Assembly: GCA_963744115.1 (NCBI GenBank)
Contig: CAVUSI010000003.1
Coordinates: 806,001-870,000 of the forward strand
Reading direction: 5' to 3'
Source of the DNA: Chersky-267 sp963744115
GTDB lineage: Bacteria > Chloroflexota > Limnocylindria > Limnocylindrales > CSP1-4
DNA length: 64,000 nt
This document shows positions 35,113 to 43,389 of this stretch, in pieces. Numbering within the stretch: the first letter of the stretch is position 1; every line of letters starts with the position of its first letter. Below the pieces are notes generated by a model, which did no database searches, was not told where the DNA came from, and saw only the letters and a list, made by a program, of their open reading frames with translations. The position numbers were made by a program, and so were the translations under genes.

Positions 35113-36246
35113 ATGTCAACCACTCACCTCGATCCGGGCGACTCCTGGCGACGGCTCGTGGCTCGCGCCCTCGTCTTCCACGAAGCGGTCGCCGAGCGCC
35201 TCGGGGTCAACGCGACGGACCTCAAGTGCCTCGAGCTCGCAGTCGGCGAGGACGAGATCACGCCGACGCGACTGGCGGAGCTGACCGGCCTCACCAGCGG
35301 GGCGATCACGGGCGTCCTCGACCGGCTGGAGCGACGGGGGATCGTCCGCCGGGCGGCCGACCCGGACGACCGGCGCCGGGTCGTGGTCCGGGTCGATCCC
35401 GAGCGCGCGAAGGAGATCACCGCCCTCTACGCGCCGTTCCTCGCGGCGACGTCGGAGCTGCTGGCGAACTGGACCCCCGACGCCAGGGCTGCGCTGACCG
35501 CGTACCTCGTCGGGGTGGGGGACGCGCTCGAGGCCGAGATCGTCCGGGCCAGGGTCACCGTCCGCGGCGGGTTCATCGGCGACACGTTCGTGGCCCCGCT
35601 CGGCGACGCGACGACGGGTCGCCTCGTCTTCTCGTCCGGGGCGTCACGGCTGTCGATGAACGCGGCCGCCCTCGGCCAGCAGGCACGGGTGGTCGTCGAG
35701 AGCAGCGCATCGCGGCTGTCGTTCGATGGTGTCGCGCCCGAGGGTGAGCTCGTGCGCGCCCGGTTCGCCGGTCCGCACCCCGAGATCCGCGCCGCCGGTG
35801 GGCTCGTGACGATGCGCTATCGACGCCGGCTGCTCGACGTCAAGAGCCGGTCCGCGCGGGTCGCGCTGAACGGGGACGTGCCGTGGTCCATCGAGGTCGA
35901 CGGCGGCCTGACCGACCTCGTCGGCGACCTCCGCGGGATCCGTCTCTCCGGCCTGACCGTGCGCGGCGGCGCGAACCACGTGCGGCTCCGCCTGCCCGCC
36001 CCCGACGGGACGGTCCGGGTCGCGGTCGCCGGCGGCGCCAGCAACGTCCGGTTCGAGCGGCCGCGCGGCGTGCCGGTCGCGCTGCGGATCCGCGGCGGCG
36101 CTTCGCACGTCCGTTTCGACGACCAGCGCGTCCGGACCGCCTCCGGGGACCTCGAGCTCCGGTCGGACGATTTCACGAGCGCGGCCGACCGCATCGAGAT
36201 CTCGTTCGGCGGGGGCGCCAGCAACCTCGAGGTGCTGCGCAGCTGA
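35113..36246 (+). CDS. MarR-family regulator fused to a beta-repeat domain
   Basis: Residues 1-130 are a MarR winged helix (NATDLKCLELAVGEDEITPT, TGLTSGAITGVLDRLERRGI, the wing DPDDRRRVVVRVD). Residues 160-377 are a strand-rich repeat domain with the motif G-[AG]-[SN]-x-[VL]-x-[FLM] recurring: SGASRLSM, SSASRLSF, GGANHVRL, GGASNVRF, GGASHVRF, GGASNLEV. This resembles the polar beta-solenoid of DUF4097-like adhesin domains, normally found outside the cell. The ATG chosen has GGAG eight bases upstream; another ATG nine codons earlier overlaps the promoter. It is divergent from the ABC exporter it probably controls. I know no described family with this fusion. Confidence 0.82.
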   Translation: MSTTHLDPGDSWRRLVARALVFHEAVAERLGVNATDLKCLELAVGEDEITPTRLAELTGLTSGAITGVLDRLERRGIVRRAADPDDRRRVVVRVDPERAKEITALYAPFLAATSELLANWTPDARAALTAYLVGVGDALEAEIVRARVTVRGGFIGDTFVAPLGDATTGRLVFSSGASRLSMNAAALGQQARVVVESSASRLSFDGVAPEGELVRARFAGPHPEIRAAGGLVTMRYRRRLLDVKSRSARVALNGDVPWSIEVDGGLTDLVGDLRGIRLSGLTVRGGANHVRLRLPAPDGTVRVAVAGGASNVRFERPRGVPVALRIRGGASHVRFDDQRVRTASGDLELRSDDFTSAADRIEISFGGGASNLEVLRS

Positions 36247-36249
36247 CGC

Positions 36250-36275
36250 TCGGTGGTGCGCCGGCGCACCACCGA
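36250..36275. terminator. 26-bp perfect palindrome after the MarR fusion gene
   Basis: TCGGTGGTGCGCC is followed at once by its reverse complement, starting four bases after the stop codon. In RNA it would make a stem of about 11 bases with a small loop. Probably a terminator, although no U-tract follows. Confidence 0.5.
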
Positions 36276-36370
36276 ATCGGGGATCGGAGCGCGAGCGCGG
36301 ACCCTCCTTACCGTCGTCTTACACCCACGGCGGGCGGGCGGTGCGACCATCGACCGAGGTGCCCATAGGG

Positions 36371-36401
36371 TCGAGTCGCACCCGGGGATCCCGGGACTCG
36401 A
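36371..36401 (+). repeat. Stem-loop in the leader of the secreted protein gene
   Basis: TCGAGT and ACTCGA enclose CCCGGG-GAT-CCCGGG, a strong hairpin with a four-base bulge, ending 20 bases before the ATG. TAGGGT (36366-36371) could be the -10 box, in which case the hairpin lies at the very start of the message. GGAGG between hairpin and ATG is left free. Confidence 0.45.
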
Positions 36402-36421
36402 TCCACACTCGGAGGTAGGAC

Positions 36422-36997
36422 ATGCTCCACCCACGAACCTCGATCGCGGACCGCGTCGGCCGCATCCTCGGGACCGGATTGCTCTGTCTGAGCGGTCTCG
36501 GGATCGCCTTCGCCGCTCCGGTCGGCGTGGCTGCCGCGGCGCCGGCGAGCGCAGCCACTGTCGCGACGCCGACGACCACGACCTGCACCGGTCACTGGCC
36601 GCGCTCGGTCCAGGGTCGACCGAGCCTCCACGTCGGCTCGCGTGCCGGCGACTACATCTGGCATGACGCGAGCGGCTGGCACCTGCGGGTGACCCATCCC
36701 GGCAGCGCGGCGGTCGTCTTCAGCGGGACGATCCGCTCGGATGTCGCGCTCACCGTCAAGGGCGTCAGGCTCGAGAGCCAGGACACCTTCACCTTGAGCG
36801 CCGACGGCAAGTCGGTCAGCTACCGGTTCGTCAATCACGGCCGGATCGACGGCCTCGACTTCACGACCGCTTGCGCGACGCGGCTCGCGTTCGGGGCTCA
36901 CATGAACGGCCACAAGCTGTCGATCTGGCGGATCTGGGTCGGTCGCTTCGGCCACCATCCGCTCGAGAACCCGTTCGTGATCCGACGCCTGGCCTGA
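36422..36997 (+). CDS. Secreted protein of unknown function
   Basis: A 191-residue exported protein. The signal peptide runs to about residue 45 (GTGLLCLSGLGIAFAAPVGV, then AAAAPASA). The mature part has two cysteines in TTTTCTGHWPRS and FTTACATRLAFG, and a beta-rich middle (SVQGRPSLHVGSRAGDYIWH, VFSGTIRSDVALTVKGVRLE). GGAGG stands six bases before the ATG. I do not recognise a family. It is a single gene between a palindrome and a strong terminator, so it has its own transcription unit. Confidence 0.7.
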   Translation: MLHPRTSIADRVGRILGTGLLCLSGLGIAFAAPVGVAAAAPASAATVATPTTTTCTGHWPRSVQGRPSLHVGSRAGDYIWHDASGWHLRVTHPGSAAVVFSGTIRSDVALTVKGVRLESQDTFTLSADGKSVSYRFVNHGRIDGLDFTTACATRLAFGAHMNGHKLSIWRIWVGRFGHHPLENPFVIRRLA

Positions 36998-37019
36998 CGG
37001 GCCGGCTCACGGCACCTGG

Positions 37020-37054
37020 GCGACCCCGGTCCGCTCGACGGACCGGGGTCGCTT
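37020..37054 (+). terminator. Strong terminator after the secreted protein gene
   Basis: A 14-base perfect stem (arms 37020-37033 and 37039-37052, core GACCCCGGTCCG) with loop CTCGA, followed by TTGCCGTT. It lies 22 bases after the stop codon and is the clearest intrinsic terminator in the window, though its U-tract is weak. Confidence 0.7.
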
Positions 37055-37120
37055 GCCGTTCGATGTGATGTAATGCGGGCCCGACCCCCGCGCGTCCATC
37101 GCAGCCGAGGTGCCCCCGAG

Positions 37121-38458
37121 ATGTCGACCAGCACCGCCCCCGGGACCATGAGCTCCGAGGAGATCGTCCGCCTGTCCCGAGAGCACACGTTCTTCTCGTG
37201 GTCGGCCCAGGGAGCGCTCGATCCGATCGCGATCGACCGAGCGGAAGGCATCTACCTGTACACGCCCGAGGGGCGCCGGATCATCGACTTCAATAGCCAG
37301 CTGATGAGCGTCAACATCGGTCACGGGGACCGCCGGGTCATCGACGCGATCACCGCCCAGGCGACCAAGCTCCAGTACGTCCAGCCGGCATTCGCCAGCG
37401 AGCCGCGCGCCCGTCTCGGAGCGAAGCTGGCCGAGATCATGCCGGGCGACCTGGACAAGGTCTTCCTGACGCTCGGCGGCGCCGAAGCGGTCGAGAACGC
37501 CATCAAGCTCGCCCGGCACTACACCGGCCGGCCGAAGATCCTCGCCCGCTACCGGAGCTATCACGGCGCGACGCTCGGCGCGATGACGCTGACCGGGGAC
37601 CCGCGTCGCTGGGCCAACGAGCCCGGCATCGTCGGGGTCGTCCGCTACCCGGACACCCATCGTTGGGGGGAGAAGGAGCCGCGGCCGGTGGCCGAGGCGC
37701 TCCAGGGCCTCGAGGACGTGATCCTGTACGAGGGCGCCCACACGATCGCCGCGGTCTTCCTCGAGACGATCGTCGGAACGAACGGCATCCTGATCCCGCC
37801 GGACGGCTACATCCAGGGCGTCCGCGAGATCTGCGACCGGCACGGGATCCTGATGGTCGCCGACGAGGTCATGGCCGGCTTCGGGCGGACGGGCCGCTGG
37901 TTCGCGATCGATCACTGGGACACGGTCCCGGACCTGATGACGATGGCCAAGGGCCTGACCTCGAGCTACCTCCCGCTCGGCGCCGTGGCGATGCGCCACC
38001 ACATCGCGGAGGCGTTCGAGACGAAGATGTTCTACGGCGGCCTGACCTACAGCAGCCATGCCGTCAGCTGCGCGGCCGCGGTCGCCACGCTCGCGGTCTA
38101 CGAGGAGGACGGCCTGATCGAGAACGCGGCCCGGCTCGGGACGGTCATGCGCCGCCACCACGAGGCGCTGTACGCCAAGCATCCGAGCGTCGGCACGCAC
38201 CGGAACCTCGGCCTGTTCGGGATCATCGACCTGGTCCGCAGCCGCGATCCATACATCCCGATGACCGGCTTCAACGGGACCTCGGACGAGATGAAGGCGA
38301 TCGGCACGTTCCTCCGCGACAACGACCTGTACACGATGATCGCCAACAACTCGATCCACACCAACCCGCCGCTGTGCATCAACGAGGACCAGCTGGCCGA
38401 GGGCTTCGCGATCATCGACCGTGCCCTGGACATCGCCGACGAGGCGGTCCGGGCGTAG
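37121..38458 (+). CDS. Class III aminotransferase, probable beta-alanine transaminase
   Basis: PLP fold type I aminotransferase of the omega group. The PLP-binding lysine is in LMTMAKGLTSSYLPLGAVAM (about residue 277), with the aspartate in ILMVADEVMAGFGRTGRWFA and the cofactor loop TLGGAEAVENAIKLARHYTG. The length of 445 residues is normal. In this pyrimidine cluster it most likely moves the amino group of beta-alanine to pyruvate or 2-oxoglutarate, giving malonate semialdehyde for the MMSDH. An upstream ATG would add 16 Arg/Pro-rich residues; MSTSTAPG is preferred. An ABC ATPase gene follows with no gap. Confidence 0.88.
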   Translation: MSTSTAPGTMSSEEIVRLSREHTFFSWSAQGALDPIAIDRAEGIYLYTPEGRRIIDFNSQLMSVNIGHGDRRVIDAITAQATKLQYVQPAFASEPRARLGAKLAEIMPGDLDKVFLTLGGAEAVENAIKLARHYTGRPKILARYRSYHGATLGAMTLTGDPRRWANEPGIVGVVRYPDTHRWGEKEPRPVAEALQGLEDVILYEGAHTIAAVFLETIVGTNGILIPPDGYIQGVREICDRHGILMVADEVMAGFGRTGRWFAIDHWDTVPDLMTMAKGLTSSYLPLGAVAMRHHIAEAFETKMFYGGLTYSSHAVSCAAAVATLAVYEEDGLIENAARLGTVMRRHHEALYAKHPSVGTHRNLGLFGIIDLVRSRDPYIPMTGFNGTSDEMKAIGTFLRDNDLYTMIANNSIHTNPPLCINEDQLAEGFAIIDRALDIADEAVRA

Positions 38459-39289
38459 ATGGCCGTCGCGGTCGATGCCACCGCCGTCGTCGAGCTGGCC
38501 GGCGTCCGGAAGACGTTCGGCGCAGGTCCCTCGATGGTGGCGGCCCTCGATGGGGTCGACCTTCGCATCGGTGCTGGTGAGTTCATCTCGCTCATCGGGC
38601 CGTCCGGGTGCGGCAAGTCGACGCTGCTCCGGGTCATCGGGGACCTGACCGAGCCGACGACAGGGACCGTCCGGATCAACGGCAAGCCGGCCGGTCGCGC
38701 CCGCCTCGATCGCGACTACGGGATGGTCTTCCAGGCTCCGGTCCTGATGGATTGGCGGACGGTCGCCCGCAACGTCGAGCTGCCGCTCGAGATCATGGGG
38801 TTCCCGGCAGTCGAGCGGGCCGCCCGCTCGGCCCGGATGCTGGACATGGTCGAGCTCGCGGACGTCGGCGACCGCTATCCGTGGGAGCTGTCGGGCGGGA
38901 TGCAGCAGCGGGTCGCGATCGCACGCGCCCTCGCCTTCGATCCGCGGCTCCTCCTGATGGACGAGCCGTTCGGCGCCCTCGACGAGATGACCCGCGAGCG
39001 GATGAACATCGAGCTGATGCGGATCTGGCGAGCGACGGCGACCACGATCCTGTTCGTGACGCATTCGATCCCCGAGGCCGTCTTCCTGTCGACCCGGGTG
39101 GTGGTCATGACCCCGCGACCGGGACGGATCGCCCGTGTCGTCGAGGTGGACCTGCCGTTGCCGCGCGACGTCGACACCCGGGAGTCGCCGCGGTACTTCG
39201 AGCTGGTGACCGAGGTCCGCGAGGCGCTCCGGCGCTTCGACCCGACCGAAGGGTCGAGGGCGGCGGGCTCGGCACCCGCGCAGGGCTGA
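38459..39289 (+). CDS. NitT/TauT-type ABC importer ATPase (orphan)
   Basis: ATPase subunit of the nitrate/taurine/pyrimidine-type importer family. Walker A LIGPSGCGKSTLLRVIGDLT, Q-loop GMVFQAPVLMDWRTV, signature ELSGGMQQRVAIARALAFDP, Walker B LLLMDEPFGALDEMTRERMN, H-loop FVTHSIPEAVFLSTRVVVM. Starts right after the aminotransferase stop, so they are co-transcribed. The permease and binding protein usually found beside it are absent: the next gene is on the other strand. In this context the substrate is probably a pyrimidine or hydroxymethylpyrimidine-like compound, by inference only. Confidence 0.88.
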   Translation: MAVAVDATAVVELAGVRKTFGAGPSMVAALDGVDLRIGAGEFISLIGPSGCGKSTLLRVIGDLTEPTTGTVRINGKPAGRARLDRDYGMVFQAPVLMDWRTVARNVELPLEIMGFPAVERAARSARMLDMVELADVGDRYPWELSGGMQQRVAIARALAFDPRLLLMDEPFGALDEMTRERMNIELMRIWRATATTILFVTHSIPEAVFLSTRVVVMTPRPGRIARVVEVDLPLPRDVDTRESPRYFELVTEVREALRRFDPTEGSRAAGSAPAQG

Positions 39290-39292
39290 CGG

Positions 39293-40345
39293 TCAGCGAC
39301 CCTCGGCGAGGATGCCGGCGATCGCGGCGAGGTGGGCCGGCGTGCTGCCACAGCACCCGCCGATGATCCGCGCCCCGGCCTGTCGCATGGCGAGGGCCTG
39401 ATCGGCCATCGTCGCGGGGTCGGCCCGGTAGACCGCCTGCATGTCGACGAGCTCGGGCATCCCGGCGTTGGATTTCGCGACGAGCAGCGCCTCGGGCGCG
39501 ACCGCGTGCATCCGTTCGATGACCGCCAGCATCTCGTCGGGTCCGTTGCCGCAGTTGCCGCCGATGGCATCGGCGCCCCAGGCGGTCAGCGACTCGACCG
39601 CCTGCTCGGGTGAGACGCCCATCATCGTGTGGCCCCGGGTGTCGAAGGTCATCGTGGCGATGACCGGGATCCCGGGCGCGGTCCGCCGGACGCCCTCGAT
39701 GGCGGCCTTGATCTCCTGGAGGTCGGACATCGTCTCGATCCAGATCAGGTCGACGCCCCCGGCCACGAGCGCGGCCGCCTGCTCGGCGAACACGTCGACG
39801 GCGACCTCGTAGGCGAGGGTCCCGAGCGGCGCGACGATCTCCCCGCTCGGCCCGATGTCGCCGGCCACGAGGGCCCGACCGCCGGCGGCGTCGACCTCGG
39901 CTCGGGCGAGGATCGCCGCGGTCCGGTTGAGCTCGGCCACGCGATCCTGGAGCCCGTGGAGACCGAGCCGGAGGCGGTTCCCGCCGAACGTGTTGGTGAG
40001 GAGGATCCGGGAACCGGCCTCGAGGTAGCCCCGCTGGATCCGCCGGACGACGTCCGGGTGGCTGAGGTTCCAGACCTCGGGCGGGTCGCCGAACTGGAGC
40101 CCGGCCGCGAACAGCATCGTGCCCATCGCCCCGTCGGCCAGGATCGGACCGTCCTCGGCCAGGAGCGCCTCCCAGGCCGCGGCCGCCGCTCCGGCGTCGA
40201 TCGCCCGTCGGGTGGCCAGGTCCGGGAACACCGCTGGATCGACCGGGCCCACGCCCGCGGAAGCGCGGTTCTCGGCCGGCGTCCGACCGTCGACCGGGTG
40301 TCGACCGCTCCTTCTCGGGCTCGTCAACGGGCATCTCCGTGGCAT
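39293..40345 (-). CDS. Homocysteine S-methyltransferase family protein
   Basis: Zinc-dependent methyltransferase of the betaine/S-methylmethionine--homocysteine group (also the Hcy domain of MetH). Zinc cysteines are in AIGGNCGNGPDEM and in IIGGCCGSTPAHLAAI. Other blocks are LADGAMGTMLFAAGLQFGD and ILLTNTFGGNRLRLGLHGL. No B12 or folate domain is attached, so the methyl donor is either a small molecule or a separate corrinoid protein. The first 45 residues are low-complexity, and the true start may be one of the GTG codons near VGPVDPAVFPDL. A TATCCT box lies about 25 bases before the ATG. Confidence 0.87.
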   Translation of the reverse strand: MPRRCPLTSPRRSGRHPVDGRTPAENRASAGVGPVDPAVFPDLATRRAIDAGAAAAAWEALLAEDGPILADGAMGTMLFAAGLQFGDPPEVWNLSHPDVVRRIQRGYLEAGSRILLTNTFGGNRLRLGLHGLQDRVAELNRTAAILARAEVDAAGGRALVAGDIGPSGEIVAPLGTLAYEVAVDVFAEQAAALVAGGVDLIWIETMSDLQEIKAAIEGVRRTAPGIPVIATMTFDTRGHTMMGVSPEQAVESLTAWGADAIGGNCGNGPDEMLAVIERMHAVAPEALLVAKSNAGMPELVDMQAVYRADPATMADQALAMRQAGARIIGGCCGSTPAHLAAIAGILAEGR

Positions 40346-40436
40346 GGCGCGGCTGAGGGTTCAACTCAGGATAGAGGTCCCTGGCGGCGGGCATCTGTCC
40401 ACGTATGCCGCAGGCTGGCGCATTCCGCCATAGCCG

Positions 40437-41904
40437 TCAGGCTGGCATGCCCGGCGAAGGAAGGGCCGACGCGTCGAGCCGGCCTCCCGCCGGCCAGTCG
40501 ACGCTGAAGGTCGTGCCCCTGCCGACCTCCGACTGGACGGCCACCTCGCCCCCGTAGGCGCGGGCGATCGCGGCGACGACTGCGAGGCCGAGGCCGGCTC
40601 CGCCGCTGTCCCGCGACCGAGAGGGATCCGCCCGGAAGAAGCGCTCGAACGCGCGGGCGCTGGCCATCTCGCTCATGCCCGGACCGCTGTCGGCGACCTC
40701 CAGGATCACCCGATCGCCGTCGTTTCTCACGGTCACCGAGGCCTGGGTCCCAGGCGGGGTGTGAACGCGCACGTTGGCCAGCAGGTTGTCGACGACCTGC
40801 CGCACGCGGGCTCCGTCCGCCCGGACGACGGCCGCGGCCGGTACGTGGACCTCGAGCGGTCGATCCGGTTCGACGGCCCGAGCGGCATCCACGGCGGCCT
40901 CGACGATCAGGACGAGGTCCTCGTCACTCGCAGGCAGGGGCTGGCCCTCGTCCAGGCGAGCGAGGAGCAGCAGCTCATCGACGAGCTGGGCCATCCGCTC
41001 CGACTCGAGCTCGATCCCGCGCATGGCCTTGGCCAGATCGGCCGGTCGTGCGTCTGCGCCACGCCGGAACAGCTCGGCGTAGCCGCGCAGCGAGGTCAAC
41101 GGGGTACGCAGCTCATGCGAGGCATCGGTCACGAGGCGTCGCAGCCGCAGCTCGGAGGCGTCGCGGGCCGTGAGCGCGGCCTCGATCCGGGCGAGCATCG
41201 TGTTGAGCGCGATCCCGAGCCGCCCGACCTCCGTCCGAGGGTCGACGGGCGCGATCCGCTGCCCGAGGTCGCCCGCGGCGATCCTCGACGCCGTGTCCTC
41301 GATCCCGCCGAGGGGTCGCAATGCGAGTGCGATGAGTCGCGTCGAGGCGATGGCCACGAACGCGAGGACGGCGAGGGTTACCAGCACCTCGATGATCGCG
41401 AGCTGGCCCAGCGTGGTCGCAACGCGGTCGAGCGGATAGGCGACGAGGAGGATCGGCGCCGTCCTTGGACTCCAGGCTCGTGACGAGGTAGTCGAAGCCG
41501 CCCGATGCTGCGGGGACGACGACGCTGGAGCCGTCGGACGTCACGATCGGCTCATGCTCGCCCGGGTCAAGTCGCGGCACGGTCGCGGGCATCGGCAGGA
41601 GCGGACGCGGCAAAGCGACCTTGTCGTTCCCGACGGCGGCTGCCTGGCCGATCAGCGTGCCGGATGCGTCGTACATGGCGTACGCGACGTTCGGACTCCC
41701 GCCGAGGATGATCGCGGCAGCGTCCGTGGGCCCGATCTTCTCGTTGATGGACACCTTCGAGGTCGTCGCCGCGTTGGCGAGGTCCTGACTGGCGCGCTCC
41801 AGCAGGAACGAGCGCAGCGCCAAATACGCGCCGACGTCCGCGGCGACGAGCGCGATCGCCACCACCGCGACCGTGACCAGGGTCAGCCGGGCCCGCAGCG
41901 ACAT
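40437..41904 (-). CDS. Sensor histidine kinase (frameshifted)
   Basis: Membrane two-component sensor. Amino-terminal helix (RLTLVTVAVVAIALVAADVG), an extracellular sensor of about 130 residues, a second helix (LVTLAVLAFVAIASTRLIAL), HAMP, H-box VTDASHELRTPLTSLRGYAE, and HATPase boxes (VDNLLANVRVHTPPG, VADSGPGMSEMASARAFERF, GAGLGLAVVAAIARAYGG). The frame breaks between the sensor and second helix; removing one base from CC 41459-41460 gives SKDAPILLVAYPLDR. The stop of the response regulator gene lies two bases before its start. The pair is divergent from an export operon. Confidence 0.88.
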
Positions 41905-41906
41905 CG

Positions 41907-42629
41907 CTAGTCCTGGCGCAGCACGTAGCCGACGCCGCGGACGGTCCGCAGGAGCGGGGGCCCGTGGGGATCGAGCTTGCGCCGGAGGTAGCCAACGTAC
42001 AGATCCACGACATTGCCGTTGCCGTCGAAGTCGTAGCGCCACACGCGGTCGAGGAGCTGCGGGCGGGTCAGGACGTGGCGCGGATTCTCGAGGAATACGC
42101 GGAGCAGGCTGTACTCGGTGCGAGTCAGCTCGACCAGGACTCCGCCGCGCCGCACCTCGTGCGTATCGTCGTCCAGCTCGAGATCGGCGTACTGCAGCGG
42201 CCCGCGCTCGCTGCCCGGTCTCGTTCGCCGCAGGACGGAGCGGACCCTTGCGACGACCTCCTCGAGGCTGAACGGCTTGCGGATGTAGTCATCGCCACCG
42301 AGCGTCAGGCCGTGCACGGCATCCGCAGGCGCGTCACGAGCGGTCAGGAACACGATGGGGAATCGCAGCCCGAGCTGGCGCATTCGGCGGGCCACCTCGA
42401 AGCCGTCGAGGTCGGGAAGCATGACGTCGAGCAGGATCACGTCGGGCCGCAGGTCGACCGCCAGGTCGATCACGGCGTCGCCACGGTGGCAGATCGTGGG
42501 CTCGAACCCTTCGTAGCGGAATGCCATCGCCAGGAGGTCCGCGATGTGCGGCTCGTCGTCGACGATCAGCACGCGCGGCTCCTGGGCGATCGCGTGCTGC
42601 TCGGATGCGTGGCGCTGCTCGTCCGTCAT
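41907..42629 (-). CDS. OmpR-family response regulator
   Basis: Receiver with DDEPHIADLL, phospho-acceptor aspartate in VILLDVMLPDLDGFEVARRM, and lysine in GDDYIRKPFSLEEVVARV. Then an OmpR winged helix (LTRTEYSLLRVFLENPRHVL, RVWRYDFDGNGNVVDLYVGY, VRGVGYVLRQD). 240 residues when started at MTDEQRHA. It is the first gene of the minus-strand sensor operon. Tandem 11-bp repeats upstream, facing both ways, suggest it regulates itself and the divergent export genes. Confidence 0.92.
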   Translation of the reverse strand: MTDEQRHASEQHAIAQEPRVLIVDDEPHIADLLAMAFRYEGFEPTICHRGDAVIDLAVDLRPDVILLDVMLPDLDGFEVARRMRQLGLRFPIVFLTARDAPADAVHGLTLGGDDYIRKPFSLEEVVARVRSVLRRTRPGSERGPLQYADLELDDDTHEVRRGGVLVELTRTEYSLLRVFLENPRHVLTRPQLLDRVWRYDFDGNGNVVDLYVGYLRRKLDPHGPPLLRTVRGVGYVLRQD

Positions 42630-42657
42630 CGGTGACCGGGATTGTCGCCGCTCTTCA

Positions 42658-42710
42658 TGTGAGACGCGTGTGAAACGGCCCGATGCCCGCCCGTTCACAC
42701 CGATCCCACA
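42658..42710. promoter_or_regulatory. Two inverted pairs of 11-bp tandem half-sites (OmpR-type operators)
   Basis: On the plus strand TGTGAGACG (42658) and TGTGAAACG (42669) are 11 bases apart. On the minus strand TGTGGG (starting at 42710) and TGTGAACG (starting at 42699) are also 11 bases apart. OmpR/PhoB-family regulators bind two tandem half-sites per site with this spacing. The block sits between the regulator gene and the divergent export operon. Confidence 0.62.
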
Positions 42711-42789
42711 TCGAAACCAACCGGCAACCACATGCCGAGGCGCTCCAATCGTCGCGACGGCGGACTGCTGCCTCCTGCGGAGTACCACG

Positions 42790-43389
42790 ATGTGCCGACC
42801 AGGTGCCGGAGCGCTCCGGAGCCTCATCCTCGCCTCGATCGCGGTGGCCGGCATGGCCGCGTGTAGCCCCCCTGCCTACGGGCTGCCCACCGCGCTGCCG
42901 ATGGCCGACCCCGCATCCGCGACCGACGCTGGTTCTTCAGCTGCGGCAGCGAGCCCATTGGCGTCCGGGGCACTCACCGATCCCGCCGAGGCATGGCCCG
43001 CATTCGCGGCGTGTCTCCGCGCGCACGGAGTCGAGGTGGCCGATCCCGAGGTGGACGACAACGGAGACCCGGTCTGGACGAATCCCGACGTGATCAAGGC
43101 AGGTATGACGATGCCCCAGGTCCAGGCCGCCTGCGGGCCGGTCATCGCCGCGGTGAATCAGGCGGGCAAGGGTCGCAATCGGCCCACGTACACGTACGAG
43201 TCCGAGCTCGCGAACGCGGCCTGCATGCGGGAGCACGGCCTCACCGACTGGCCCGACCCCGATCCCAACGATCTCGAAGGGGGGATGCCGCCGGGCTACG
43301 ACAAGGCCGACCCGACGGTGTACGCGGGTCTCATCGCCTGCGAGCGACTCCTGGTGGAGACGACGGCGTCACCGTCGCCCGCCCCGTGA
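42790..43389 (+). CDS. Putative lipoprotein of the MacAB-like export operon
   Basis: A 199-residue lipoprotein. SLILASIAVAGMAACSPP gives lipobox MAAC. The mature part has a duplicated motif with cysteines: FAACLRAHGVEVADPEVDDN and ANAACMREHGLTDWPDPDPN, plus CGPVI and IACERLL. I have seen this CMREHG(x)nWPDP pattern in lipoproteins next to HlyD/MacB genes of high-GC bacteria but know no activity. GGAG lies eight bases before the ATG. The next gene overlaps by GTGA. Confidence 0.75.
   Translation: MCRPGAGALRSLILASIAVAGMAACSPPAYGLPTALPMADPASATDAGSSAAAASPLASGALTDPAEAWPAFAACLRAHGVEVADPEVDDNGDPVWTNPDVIKAGMTMPQVQAACGPVIAAVNQAGKGRNRPTYTYESELANAACMREHGLTDWPDPDPNDLEGGMPPGYDKADPTVYAGLIACERLLVETTASPSPAP

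Noticed and set aside
37073..37120. Earlier start for the class III aminotransferase
   Set aside because: It would add 16 Arg/Pro-rich residues unlike the family and has no ribosome binding site; the later ATG has a GAGG at a usable distance.
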